From Micromonospora sp. M71_S20 (GTDB taxonomy: Bacteria; Actinomycetota; Actinomycetes; Mycobacteriales; Micromonosporaceae), in NCBI RefSeq assembly GCF_003664255.1, contig NZ_RCCV01000004.1, positions 372,001 to 436,000 on the forward strand: a DNA stretch of 64,000 nt, read 5' to 3'. Below the pieces are notes generated by a model. It ran no database searches. It was given only the letters and a program-made list of their open reading frames with translations, and was not told the origin of the DNA. A program made the position numbers and the translations under genes. Within the stretch, counting starts at the first letter, position 1; every line of letters starts with the position of its first letter. Shown here in pieces: positions 27,683 through 36,824 of this stretch.

Positions 27683-28915
27683 ATGGACAACTTCACTCCG
27701 ACGCCGCCCCGACACCTGTGGCGCCAGCGCGATTTCCGACTGCTGCTCGGCGGACGGCTGGTCTCACAGCTGGGTGACCAGCTTCAGTTCCTCGCTCTGC
27801 CTCTTCTCGTCGTGGCCCTGACCGGATCCTCGACCCAGGCCGGCATCCTGCTCGGCCTCCAGACTGCGGTCCACATCGTCTTCGGGCTGGTGGCCGGCGC
27901 CCTGGTCGACCGCTGGGATCGCAGATCCACGATGATCTGGTGCGAGATCGGCCGTGGGACGCTGACCGCCACCGTGCCCGTCGCCGCGGCGCTCGGCGCG
28001 CTGGGCATGCCGCAGCTGTACGCCGTCGCGCTGCTCAACGGTGTGCTCAGCACCCTGTTCGCAGCGGCGAACAGCTCGGCGCTGCCGAACATCGTCGCCA
28101 AGAGTGACCTGCCTGACGCGCTCGCAACGATCGGGGCGATGTCCAACGCGCTCCGGATCGTCGGCGCCTCCGTGGCCGGCATCGCCTACGCCGTGGGCCG
28201 GGTGGTCCCGTTCGCGATCAACGCCGCCTCGTTCCTGGCCTCGGCCGTGTCCCTGCTGACCATCCGCGCCGACCTCCAGCAACAACCGGCCACGTCGGCC
28301 CCGCCGCGCGTACTCCTGGCCGACATCGGTCACGGCCTGGCCTGGCTGTGGCGCAATCCGGTGATCCGGACGCTGGCTCTGCTTGACGCGGCGGACAGCG
28401 TGCGGTACGGCGCCGGCTATCTGCTGATCATCATGCTGGCCCAGCGCCTGGACGCGAGCCCCATACAGGTCGGCATCGTCTTCGCCGGCGCAGCCGTCGG
28501 CGCCCTGTTCGGGAACCTGTTGGCGCCAGCGCTCACCCGCCGATTTCCACTCGGGGCGCTGTCCATCACGATGCTGTGGATCGAAGTGTCGGCCTTTCCG
28601 TTCTACGCGACAGCGCCGACGTGGTGGCTGCTTCTGGTCGTGGCGTTCGCGGAGTCGGTGGCCTCGCCGGTCTACAACGTCGCCCTTGACTCCTACCGGC
28701 TCGTCGTCACCCCCGACGCTCTCCGGGGCAGAGTGACCAGCGCGATCGACACCCTCACCACCGGGGGTGCGGCGATAGGAACCATGGCCGGCGGTGCCCT
28801 GATCGCCCTGCTCGGAGCGCCGACGCTGACCTTCGTCCTGGCCGGATGGCTCACGCTGCTCGCACTCGCCGCGACCCTCAGCAGAACCGTCCGCACCGCC
28901 ACCGCCACACACTGA
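27683..28915 (+). CDS. MFS transporter, macrolide-efflux-like
   Basis: A 410-residue 12-helix major facilitator. The N-terminus (RQRDFRLLLGGRLVSQLGDQ) and the loop ALVDRWDRRSTMIW are typical of the MFS_3 enterobactin-exporter/macrolide-efflux group. A CAGGA leader precedes the ATG. It stands alone, divergent from the cobalamin genes, and ends in a strong hairpin. The substrate is unknown, and the neighbours give no clue beyond a possible link to corrinoids that I do not assert. Confidence 0.85.
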   Translation: MDNFTPTPPRHLWRQRDFRLLLGGRLVSQLGDQLQFLALPLLVVALTGSSTQAGILLGLQTAVHIVFGLVAGALVDRWDRRSTMIWCEIGRGTLTATVPVAAALGALGMPQLYAVALLNGVLSTLFAAANSSALPNIVAKSDLPDALATIGAMSNALRIVGASVAGIAYAVGRVVPFAINAASFLASAVSLLTIRADLQQQPATSAPPRVLLADIGHGLAWLWRNPVIRTLALLDAADSVRYGAGYLLIIMLAQRLDASPIQVGIVFAGAAVGALFGNLLAPALTRRFPLGALSITMLWIEVSAFPFYATAPTWWLLLVVAFAESVASPVYNVALDSYRLVVTPDALRGRVTSAIDTLTTGGAAIGTMAGGALIALLGAPTLTFVLAGWLTLLALAATLSRTVRTATATH

Positions 28916-28924
28916 CGCGATGTT

Positions 28925-28952
28925 CCCCGTGGCCTGGACCGGGGCCACGGGG
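28925..28952 (+). terminator. Intrinsic-type terminator of the MFS gene
   Basis: A 10-bp perfect stem (28925-28934 with 28943-28952) with an 8-nt loop, 10 bp after the MFS stop, followed by TTGTCGTT. Confidence 0.8.
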
Positions 28953-29278
28953 TTGTCGTTCACCGCCAGGAAGCGCGTGTCACCCGAGCCCACCGGACCC
29001 GTTCCACGAGCGCGGTCGAGGGCGTGGGACGAGTGCCGGCGCGGCCGAGGCGGCCGACGCGGCTTCGGGCCGTACCGACCGGACGGAAACCGAGTCTTGA
29101 CACCGATGGAGTTCGATCCCCTAATATCCAAGATCCCAGATGCACGCGGGCTCGCTGGTTCGCCGCCGAAGGGGTTGGTCAGCCCGTCCCGAACCAGCGG
29201 CCCGGAACTGAGCAGAAGTCACAGTCGGTGGTCTCCCCGGTGCGGATCGCTCGTCATTCATCGTGAGCAAGGGGCCGA
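28953..29278. other. Leader/intergenic region upstream of M23 peptidase
   Basis: About 325 bp without a convincing gene. The stretch from about 29110 to 29140 is relatively A/T-rich (CCTAATATCC) and could hold a promoter. The remaining 140 nt would make a long leader for the peptidase. I looked for a known cell-wall-hydrolase riboswitch and found no good match. Confidence 0.4.
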
Positions 29279-30085
29279 ATGCAGACGTTCGACGAAACAT
29301 CGCCGGGGGATGGGGCGGCGTCGCGTGGCATCGACCGTCGCCATCTGCTTGGCCTGGTCACCGCCACGCTGGCGGCCGGCATCATCCCGGAGGCTTGGCT
29401 CGCGGAAGCCGCGTACGGCGCGACGCCGAGATGGAACCGGCCATTCGACAAATGGGTCCCGATCACGTCCTCGTACGGGATGCGGACAGATCCGATCACT
29501 GGCGTGTCCAGGATGCACAACGGCACCGACTACAGCTACTCGGGGATCCTCGGCTATCCGATCCGTTCGATCGCGGCGGGCACGGTGACCAGCGTCTCGT
29601 ACAGCGCGAGCGGCCTCGGCCACAACGCCACCATCACGCACGCCGATGGTTGGCGGAGTGTCTACGGGCACATGCGGGAGGCTCCCAGAGTCGGGACGGG
29701 CGCGCAGGTCGCCGCCGGCCAGCACATCGGCAACGTGGGATCGACCGGCCGCTCCACCGGCGCGCACCTGCATCTTGAGATCTTCCAGCCGAACGGTCAG
29801 CGAATTAACCCCGAGTCGGTTCTCACGGGTGCCCCGTACGCCGGGGCGCCCGGATCTCCCCCCGAGATTGTCACTAAGGATGGACTGATGTACCTCATCT
29901 GGAGCACCGGCGGCACCGGTTACCTGGTCACCCCCAACCGCGTCATCGGGCTGCGGTCGATTGCGCACTACAACCTTTTCAAGCGGATCATCAACTCGAA
30001 CCAGGCCGCCGCCCAGCCTGAGGTCTTCAACGCGCTGGAGATCGACCAGATCAACGCGTACCTGAACGGGACGGTGCCTGCCTGA
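29279..30085 (+). CDS. Tat-exported M23 family metallopeptidase (LytM-like)
   Basis: A 268-residue protein with a twin-arginine-type signal (IDRRHLLGLVTATLAAG) and an M23 endopeptidase core: HNGTD (His80, Asp84) and HLH (His163, His165) for zinc binding. About 90 further residues of unclear function follow. M23 enzymes cut peptide bridges in peptidoglycan. AAGGGG lies just before the ATG. It stands alone, and a stem-loop 45 bp after the stop probably terminates it. Confidence 0.9.
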   Translation: MQTFDETSPGDGAASRGIDRRHLLGLVTATLAAGIIPEAWLAEAAYGATPRWNRPFDKWVPITSSYGMRTDPITGVSRMHNGTDYSYSGILGYPIRSIAAGTVTSVSYSASGLGHNATITHADGWRSVYGHMREAPRVGTGAQVAAGQHIGNVGSTGRSTGAHLHLEIFQPNGQRINPESVLTGAPYAGAPGSPPEIVTKDGLMYLIWSTGGTGYLVTPNRVIGLRSIAHYNLFKRIINSNQAAAQPEVFNALEIDQINAYLNGTVPA

Positions 30086-30131
30086 TCCATCCCGGGGGTG
30101 GCCTCGAGACGCCCGGGCCGGCTCGCTGCAC

Positions 30132-30153
30132 CGGAAGCGGGCCGGCTTCCGGC
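30132..30153 (+). terminator. Stem-loop after M23 peptidase
   Basis: CCGGAAGC (30132-30139) pairs with GCTTCCGG (30146-30153) across a 6-nt loop. There is no U-run. Confidence 0.5.
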
Positions 30154-30339
30154 ACCTCATGGTTGAGCGCTCGGCCGGCCGGCAGCACGACGAGTGACGC
30201 CCGGATCGGCGCCACAGGTGCCGGTCCGCCTCGGCGTCCGTCACTGCCGCCGGGGGCCGGTCAGCCGCTCTCCGCTGCCCGCGACCGCGCACAGCCAGGG
30301 GCGGGACCGGTCGTCGGGCGGCCCTGGGATACTCGCCCC

Positions 30340-31059
30340 ATGCGGCCCCGACTCCCCAAGCTGACCCGAAGGCCGCGCCCGGCCACTCGCCGGCGTACGC
30401 GCTGGCTGCGTCGCGTCGTCGTCGCGGTCGTCGTCGTCGCGGTGCTCCTGACCGGCGGCACCCTGGCCAGCGTGCACTGGATCCGCGGCGGGGCGGACGG
30501 CCACATCTTCACCGAGCGGGACGTCCCGGAGGCGCCGGTCGCCCTGGTGCTGGGCACCAAGGTCCACCCCGACGGGACCCCGTCGCCGTTCCTCACCGGC
30601 CGCCTGGAGATCGCCCGGCGGCTGCTCGCCACCGGCAAGGTGCGCGCCATCCTGCTCTCGGGCGACAACATGAACCCCGACTACGACGAGCCGGCCGCGA
30701 TGCGGCGCTGGCTGGTCGACAACGGCGTGTCGGCGACGAGGGTGGTGCTGGACCCTGCCGGCTTCGACACGTACGACTCGTGCGCCCGTGCGAAGCGGGT
30801 CTACGGGGTGGAGCGGGCGACGGTGGTGACCCAGTCCTTCCACCTGCCCCGCGCCGTGACGGTGTGCCGGCGGCTCGGCGTCGACGCCAACGGGGTCGGC
30901 GACGAGACCGCCCGCCGGTACGACAGGACGTGGCGGATCAGCTCCACCCGTGAGTACGGCGCCTGCGTGAAGGCCACCCTGGACCTCATCTCCGGCCGCG
31001 ATCCGGCGCACCTCGGGCGCCGCGAGACCGGGGTGCAGGACGCGCTGCGCGACGCGTGA
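30340..31059 (+). CDS. SanA/YdcF-like DUF218 membrane protein
   Basis: A 239-residue protein with one N-terminal membrane helix (VVVAVVVVAVLLTGG) followed by an outward DUF218 domain: ALVLGTKVHPDG, LLSGDN, YDEPAAMRRWLVDNGV, DTYDSC and VVTQSFHLPRA. This is the ElyC/SanA/YdcF family, linked to envelope integrity. I start at the ATG encoding MRPRLPKL because the 59 residues upstream in the open frame look noncoding. A small uncertain frame begins at the stop codon. Confidence 0.88.
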   Translation: MRPRLPKLTRRPRPATRRRTRWLRRVVVAVVVVAVLLTGGTLASVHWIRGGADGHIFTERDVPEAPVALVLGTKVHPDGTPSPFLTGRLEIARRLLATGKVRAILLSGDNMNPDYDEPAAMRRWLVDNGVSATRVVLDPAGFDTYDSCARAKRVYGVERATVVTQSFHLPRAVTVCRRLGVDANGVGDETARRYDRTWRISSTREYGACVKATLDLISGRDPAHLGRRETGVQDALRDA

Positions 31060-31511
31060 GACCCGCGACGAGCGCAGGCGTCGCCACGGCACGGGTCCGG
31101 CGTCGGCTGCTCAGGCACTCGCCGTCGCGCCGACAGCCGTCGCACCCGGCCACCATGAGCCCGGCGGCACGCCAATCGCCCACCCGCGAATCGTCCACCT
31201 GCACATCGCCCGGCCGTCGGGGCGCGCCGAGGGCACCCGCGTCTTCCGGGCCTACGCCGTGCCCCTGCCTCACCGAACGCGGCTGTCGGCTCTGCCTGGA
31301 GCGACACCTGGTGCGTCTGCGCTGCTACCGGTTACCGACGGGCAACGGCTGGATCGTCGGGGCGCCGAAGTGCAAGGCGAAGGGCACCGTCCATATCATC
31401 GACATCGTGCCCGGCGCCACCAAGGGAAACAGCTGCACGCGGGACCAGAGATGGAACCGCTGGTACCGATTCACGAATCCCACCGTGGTCTACTGCGTGA
31501 CGAAGTACTAG
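31056..31511 (+). CDS. Doubtful small Cys-rich hypothetical protein
   Basis: An open frame of 151 codons that begins at a GTG overlapping the previous stop (GTGA). The first 85 codons have noncoding-like Arg/Ser/Pro composition. The last 60 look protein-like (GNGWIVGAPKCKAKGTV, then CTRDQRWNRWYRFTNP, ending CVTKY) and keep several cysteines. It may be the tail of a decayed secreted protein rather than an intact gene. I recognise no family. Confidence 0.3.
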   Translation: MRPATSAGVATARVRRRLLRHSPSRRQPSHPATMSPAARQSPTRESSTCTSPGRRGAPRAPASSGPTPCPCLTERGCRLCLERHLVRLRCYRLPTGNGWIVGAPKCKAKGTVHIIDIVPGATKGNSCTRDQRWNRWYRFTNPTVVYCVTKY

Positions 31512-31599
31512 GCAGCGAGCTGATGTCAGCGACGCGAGAGTGTTGATTGGTACGACAATTCGATTGACCGCATGATCCAGCGGGTCTACGGTCGCGCCG

Positions 31600-32484
31600 A
31601 TGCGCCCTGGAGAGATCGTCGTCGCTGTCGAGCAGGTACGCGCCCTGATCGACGAGCAGTTCCCCGAATGGTCGGACCTGCCGATCGTTGCGCAGCCGTT
31701 GAACGGCACCGACAACGCGCTGTTCCGGTTGGGTGGTTCCCTGACGGCACGGCTGCCGCGGGCGCCGTGGGCGGTCGACCAGGTGGCGACCGACGCGACC
31801 TGGCTGCCGCGGCTGGCACCGCATCTGCCGGTGCCGGTGCCGGTGCCGATCGCGGTCGGCCGGCCGGGCGGGGACTATCCGTGGCCGTGGACGGTCGTCT
31901 CATGGCTGGACGGGCGCAATCCGGTAGCCGGGCCCGACCTCGTCGACCTCGCTGTCGACCTCGCCGGCTTCGTACGCGCGATGATGGCGATCGACCCGAT
32001 GGACGGGCCAGTCAAGGAGGGGATTCAGCGCGGCGTACCTCTGGCGCAGCGGGACGAGCTGACCCGCCGGTCGATCGCGGCGCTGGGCGACCGGATCGAC
32101 GGGCGGGCGGTGAGCGCGGCGTGGGACGAGGCGATGACGGCGGACGAGTGGCCCGGACCGCCGGTGTGGCTGCACGGTGATCTCCTGGAAGGCAACCTGC
32201 TGGTCGACCGGGGCAGGCTCACCGGCGTGATCGACTTCGGCGGTCTCGGCCGCGGCGATCCGGCGGTCGAGGTGCGGCCGGGCTGGAGCCTGTTCGATGC
32301 CCGCGCGCGGGCCGCCTACCGGGAGGCGCTCGGGTTCGATGAGGCGACCTGGGTGCGCGGATGGGCCTGGATGCTGTCGGGCTCGCTCTACTGGTTGGCG
32401 GACCTGTGGGATTCGATCAGCAAGGATGACCGCGAGGACACGATTCGCTACATCGACTACCTCGTACGTCACCGCCACGACTGA
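31600..32484 (+). CDS. Aminoglycoside phosphotransferase (APH)-family kinase
   Basis: A 294-residue APH-fold protein with the catalytic loop HGDLLEGN (His192, Asp194, Asn199) and the metal-binding IDFGGLGRGDP. The family phosphorylates small-molecule hydroxyls, including antibiotics and homoserine-like metabolites. Sequence alone does not show resistance function. The start ATG at 31600 has a weak leader. It stands alone. Confidence 0.88.
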   Translation: MRPGEIVVAVEQVRALIDEQFPEWSDLPIVAQPLNGTDNALFRLGGSLTARLPRAPWAVDQVATDATWLPRLAPHLPVPVPVPIAVGRPGGDYPWPWTVVSWLDGRNPVAGPDLVDLAVDLAGFVRAMMAIDPMDGPVKEGIQRGVPLAQRDELTRRSIAALGDRIDGRAVSAAWDEAMTADEWPGPPVWLHGDLLEGNLLVDRGRLTGVIDFGGLGRGDPAVEVRPGWSLFDARARAAYREALGFDEATWVRGWAWMLSGSLYWLADLWDSISKDDREDTIRYIDYLVRHRHD

Positions 32485-32669
32485 CCTGTGGTGGCCGCCC
32501 TGTCACCGTCGGGCGACGCCCCGGACGGCAGTAGAGGGTTTCGAGCAGGTACACCGGCGGCACAGGCGGGCGGTCGACGCCCGGCCGGACCTGTCTCGTG
32601 TCGCGACGGACCTCGACGCGGCCGGGAGCTGGGCGGCCTCGTCGGCCGCCCGGTAGAGGACTGCGGATA

Positions 32670-33971
32670 ATGCCCAGCATGCGTCCGGAAGTGGATCGTG
32701 TGGATGACGCCGCAGATGTCGTCGGTAGGCCGTCGGCGGTCGACTCCCTACCGTCGCGCGGGGTAGGTGCGGCCGGGGGTGGCGGGTCGGCGTGGCGGGC
32801 GGTCGTCGGGTTCGGTGTGGTGAGCCTGGCCGCGGACATGGTGTACGAGGGTGCCCGCTCGATCTATGGGCCGTTGCTGGCCTCGCTGGGCGCGTCGGCG
32901 GTCGTCGTCGGGCTGGTCACCGGCGCCGGTGAGGCGGCGGCGCTGGTGCTGCGGCTGGTGTCCGGGCCACTGGCGGACCGGACCCGCCGGTACTGGTCGT
33001 TGACGATTCTCGGGTACGGGCTGACCGCGGTTTGCGTGCCGCTGCTCGCCGTCACCCCGCTGTTGGGCGGCGCCGGCCTCGCCGTCGCCGCCGCGTTGAT
33101 CCTCGCCGAGCGACTGGGCAAGGCGATCCGTAGTCCGGCGAAGTCGGCGCTGCTGGCCGACGCCGCCAGCCGCGTCGGCCTGGGGCGCGGGTTGGGTGTC
33201 CACAAGGCGCTGGACCAGGTCGGGGCTTTCGCGGGTCCGCTGCTCGTCGCCGCGGTGGTCGCGATGGCCGCGGGGTCGCTGTGGCCGGGCCTGGCCGTCC
33301 TGACCGTGCCCGGGGTGCTCGCGATGATGCTGCTGCTCACCATCCGCGCGCGGGCGGACGCTTCGCCGGCGGCCGGCGGAGCCACCGCGGTAGGCACCCC
33401 GCCGGTGGCGGGCCGGAAGCCGCTGCCTGCCCGGTTCCACGTGTTCGCCGCGGCGATGGCGGTGTGCACGGCGGGTCTGGTGACGTTCGGGTTGATCGGT
33501 TTCCACCTCGTCCGCGCGGGCGTGGTCGCGACCGCAGCGGTGCCGTTGGTGTACGCGGCGGCGATGGCCGCGGGCGCGCTCGCCGCCCTGCTGACGGGTG
33601 TGCTCTACGACCGGGCCGGGCCGTGGGTGCTGATCGCGTTGCCGGCGCTGGTGGCCGCCGTTCCCGCCCTGGTGTTCGGCGGTGGTCTGCCGCTGGCGGT
33701 GACGGGGGCACTCGTGTGGGGTGCGGCCGTGGGGGTGCAGGACTCCACCGTCAAGGCGCTGGTCGCCGATCTCGTGCCGCGGGAGCGTCGGGCCACCGCG
33801 TACGGCGTCTTCGCCGCCGTGCAAGGCGCGGGGGCGCTGATCGGCGGTGCCGCGGCCGGTCTCCTGTACGAGTTCTCGCTGGCGGGTCTGGTGGTCGTGG
33901 TGGTCGTCACGCAGGCCGTAGCCCTGGTCACGCTCGTGGGCGTCCTGGCAGGGACCCGCCCGGCCCGCTGA
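32670..33971 (+). CDS. MFS transporter
   Basis: A 433-residue major facilitator. After a hydrophilic N-terminus of about 45 residues come 11-12 membrane segments. The segment 2-3 loop reads GPLADRTRRYWSLT, and a segment repeats in the second half (AAAVGVQDSTVKALVADLVPRERRATAYG). The start ATG at 32670 follows AGAGGA at 9-bp spacing, which is better than the upstream alternative. No operon partner and no substrate evidence. Confidence 0.85.
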   Translation: MPSMRPEVDRVDDAADVVGRPSAVDSLPSRGVGAAGGGGSAWRAVVGFGVVSLAADMVYEGARSIYGPLLASLGASAVVVGLVTGAGEAAALVLRLVSGPLADRTRRYWSLTILGYGLTAVCVPLLAVTPLLGGAGLAVAAALILAERLGKAIRSPAKSALLADAASRVGLGRGLGVHKALDQVGAFAGPLLVAAVVAMAAGSLWPGLAVLTVPGVLAMMLLLTIRARADASPAAGGATAVGTPPVAGRKPLPARFHVFAAAMAVCTAGLVTFGLIGFHLVRAGVVATAAVPLVYAAAMAAGALAALLTGVLYDRAGPWVLIALPALVAAVPALVFGGGLPLAVTGALVWGAAVGVQDSTVKALVADLVPRERRATAYGVFAAVQGAGALIGGAAAGLLYEFSLAGLVVVVVVTQAVALVTLVGVLAGTRPAR

Positions 33972-34089
33972 AGCCAGCCGCCGACGTCCCGTCCCAGACG
34001 GCGGCAGCCGGTGCCGCGTCGCCGGCCGGACCCGGGCCCGTTGTGACGCCGCGTCGCGGCACCGGCATGGGCCTGCCGGCCGCCCGTCG

Positions 34090-34455
34090 CTACTCCTTCG
34101 CCAACTCGGCGAGCTGGTCGAATGTGCGCACGAGGGTAGCGCGCCGCTGCTGCCGGTATTCCGGACCGGGCTCCAAGCCGTCGATCGTCCGGTCCCAGAC
34201 GGCCAGGTATCTGCTCTTCCAGCCGGCGATCGTCGTCCGGTCGGGCAGGCTGGCCCCGACGTAGTTCTGTCGTGCGATGAGGTGCAGCAGCTCAAGGTTG
34301 CAGGGCACCGCGACGCCCCAGTACTCGTCGGGCTCGATGCCGACCGGGTCGCCGGAGATCGCCTCCGTGACCTCGGCGATCAGCCGGTCGGTCAGGCCCG
34401 ACAGGTGGTCGGCGGCCGTGTCGTCGTCGAAGTTTCCGCTGCCCCAGGTGCCCAC
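34090..34455 (-). CDS. DUF4259 domain protein
   Basis: A 121-residue protein that begins with GTWGSGNFDDDTAADHL, the hallmark N-terminus of DUF4259. The GTG start at 34455 follows a GAGGGCGAGGA leader. It converges with the MFS gene and diverges from the lipase gene. Function unknown. Confidence 0.85.
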   Translation of the reverse strand: MGTWGSGNFDDDTAADHLSGLTDRLIAEVTEAISGDPVGIEPDEYWGVAVPCNLELLHLIARQNYVGASLPDRTTIAGWKSRYLAVWDRTIDGLEPGPEYRQQRRATLVRTFDQLAELAKE

Positions 34456-34653
34456 TGATCCTCGCCCTCCCGGCTCCGAACGTCCGCCGCATTGAAGCAG
34501 GCACCACCGACACCGCCCGGCAAAATGTTCGGCCACCCGCCGCGTACCGTTTCCGGCGTCGATTCCGGCAGTAGCAATGGCCATCGATATTGACCTTCCA
34601 CGACGACGCGGACACAATCACGGCACCCACCATGATCCCCTCTGGGAGATGCC

Positions 34654-35541
34654 ATGATCCGTCCCCGCCTGTCGTTCCTCCGGGCCAGCAGGCTGGCCGC
34701 GTTCGCCGCGGCCACCGCCGGCGTGCTGCTCGCCTTCGCCGCACCGGCCAACGCCGCCGTACCCACCGGGCGCTACGTCGCGCTGGGTGACTCCTACACC
34801 TCCGGTCCGCTGATCCCCACCCAGGTCGATCTGAACTGCCTGCGCTCCAGCCGCAACTACCCGTCGCTGGTCGCCGCCGCCGGCTCGTCGGCGTTCGCGG
34901 ACGTGAGCTGTTCCGGGGCCACCACCGAGGACATCCTCGTCGGCGGCAGCGGCGCACTGGGCATCTCGTTGCCGCCGCAGCTCAGCGCGATCACCCCGGA
35001 CACGACGCTGGTCACGGTGCAGATCGGCGGCAACGACATCGGCTTCTCCGGCATCATCAGCGACTGCGCGGAGGCGAGCCTGAGCAGCCCGCTCGGCTCG
35101 CCCTGCAAGAACAGGTACACCGCCGGAGGCGTCGACCAGTTGCAGGCCAGGATCGCCGCCACCGCGCCGAAGGTGACCGCCGTGCTGCAGGCGGTCCGCC
35201 GGGCCGCCCCGGGCGCCCGGGTCGTGGTGCTCGGGTACCCGGCGATCCTGCCGGACAGCGGCTACGGCTGCTGGCCCGTGGTCCCGATCGCCTACCAGGA
35301 CGTGCCGTACCTGCGCGGTGTCCAGAAGTCCCTGAACACGATGCTCGCCAACACCGCGGCCGCGAACAACGCCAGCTACGCCGACGTCTACCGGCCGTCG
35401 GTCGGCCACGACACGTGCAAGAGCAGCAGCACCCGGTGGGTCGAAGGGCTGATCCCGCAGAACGCCGCCGCCCCGTTCCACCCCAACGCCAGGGGTGAGC
35501 AGGGCATGGCCAACGCGCTGCTGGCCAACCTGAACAGCTGA
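34654..35541 (+). CDS. Secreted SGNH-hydrolase-family lipase/esterase
   Basis: A 295-residue exported esterase like the Streptomyces extracellular SGNH lipases. The signal peptide ends near ANAAV. Block I is GDSYTSG (nucleophile Ser), block III is IGGNDIGF, and block V is PFHPNARGE with the catalytic His. Several Cys residues probably form disulfides. TGGGAGAT lies just before the ATG. Confidence 0.92.
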   Translation: MIRPRLSFLRASRLAAFAAATAGVLLAFAAPANAAVPTGRYVALGDSYTSGPLIPTQVDLNCLRSSRNYPSLVAAAGSSAFADVSCSGATTEDILVGGSGALGISLPPQLSAITPDTTLVTVQIGGNDIGFSGIISDCAEASLSSPLGSPCKNRYTAGGVDQLQARIAATAPKVTAVLQAVRRAAPGARVVVLGYPAILPDSGYGCWPVVPIAYQDVPYLRGVQKSLNTMLANTAAANNASYADVYRPSVGHDTCKSSSTRWVEGLIPQNAAAPFHPNARGEQGMANALLANLNS

Positions 35542-35982
35542 CGACGATCCCCACCGACGGGGACCGGCTCATCCGGGCGTGAGGGTCCGGGCCGGCGGCC
35601 ACGAGGGCCGGGCCCGGTCTCCGCGCCGGTGAGGGCCGCATGACCCGGGTCGCGAGCGCCGCGGCGGGATGGTCGGTGAGCTGCGCCTGGTCCTCGGCCG
35701 GGTTGCAGCCCCGACTCCCGCCGCGGCGTGGACCGGGCTCGCCGGCTGATCGCTCCGACAGCGTGCCGTCGGCCTCAGGCGCCGGTGCGAACAGGGGCCG
35801 GGCGTCCCCCGGCAGCTCAAGCTCTACCCGGGTACGCACTTCTCCTTCTACACCTAGCCTGGTACCGACGCAGTTGTCTGCTGGTCGACCCAGTACCACA
35901 GGCTGGGCGTCGCCGCTCTGCGCCGAACCGCCCGCGACGCGGTGGACGCCGAGCCGGGGACCACGCCGGAGTCCTGACCGCG
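35542..35982. other. Intergenic region, nothing recognised
   Basis: About 440 bp with only low-complexity shadow frames. I see no conserved protein segment, RNA or strong hairpin. Confidence 0.5.
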
Positions 35983-36717
35983 TCAGCCGTTGAAGTCAGT
36001 CATCAGCCAGATCCGGTCGAAGGCGCGCTCGGCCAGATCCGCATGCTTGATCATGAAGTTGACTACAATCAGCGTCTCGCCGAACGCGTCACCCACCTGC
36101 CCCTCGTCCAGCCAGACGGTGGCTAGCACGGTGTGCTCGTTTGCGTTGAGGATGGGGTTGTCCGCGCCGCCGGTGCTGGCGCCGCCGTAACCGCCGAGAG
36201 AAAACTCGTAATTGTTGTTCTCGAGGTCCCACATCACCTCTCCGATCACTTCCTCGACCTCGTCGTCCAAGCGAAGGTCGAACGGCACCTCGTGCTCGTT
36301 CTCCGGAAGGCTCCAGCCGGCACGAGCGTGCAGCAGAATCGGACCGAAGACTGGCACCCCGGGGCTCGGGTGCTCGGTTACCGGAGTGCCGGCCGGCACA
36401 TGAACGATCCGGCAGTCGTTGGGCGTGAAGTCCGGCTCGACGAAGAACAGCAGCGACCCGTCGGCCGGCAGGTCAAGGTCGTGCCCGTGCGAGGGGATGG
36501 CGGCAAGGTCGAGCGTCAATACGAGACACTGCCCGGGAGGCCACTCCTCGCCCTCCGGCAACGCCGCGAGACCGCCGAACCGACCGGCCACAGGCAGGCC
36601 GTCGCCCTCTGGAACCAGCTCCGTCTGTGGTCGGGCTAGCCGCACCCAGCGCTCGATCTCGTCCACCGGCACGCCCTTTTCCCGGGCTGCGCCCCGAAAC
36701 TCCTGTCGTACATCCAT
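35983..36717 (-). CDS. DUF1963 (YwqG-like) protein
   Basis: A 244-residue cytoplasmic protein with the DUF1963 pattern (GGLAALPEGEEWP, LVLTLDLAAIP, GSLLFFVEPD, then IWLMTDFNG at the end). Such proteins are common and uncharacterised. I start at the ATG encoding MDVRQEF at 36717, because the upstream extension is Pro-rich and unlike the family. Its stop is isolated, and the ISL3 element lies about 110 bp upstream of its start. Confidence 0.82.
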   Translation of the reverse strand: MDVRQEFRGAAREKGVPVDEIERWVRLARPQTELVPEGDGLPVAGRFGGLAALPEGEEWPPGQCLVLTLDLAAIPSHGHDLDLPADGSLLFFVEPDFTPNDCRIVHVPAGTPVTEHPSPGVPVFGPILLHARAGWSLPENEHEVPFDLRLDDEVEEVIGEVMWDLENNNYEFSLGGYGGASTGGADNPILNANEHTVLATVWLDEGQVGDAFGETLIVVNFMIKHADLAERAFDRIWLMTDFNG

Positions 36718-36824
36718 GGCCGGGCATGGTGCCTGAAGGGTCCGACAAACATCAGAAGGCCGGTTCGCGGCAGGCGCCGAGGCGCAGCCACCAGGCGGAA
36801 CGGGGGAGGAGGTGGGGCCTGTCA

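Noticed and set aside
28953..29278. Cyclic-di-AMP or other riboswitch in the M23 peptidase leader
   Set aside because: Such RNAs often precede cell-wall hydrolases, but I could not align the conserved core blocks to this leader.
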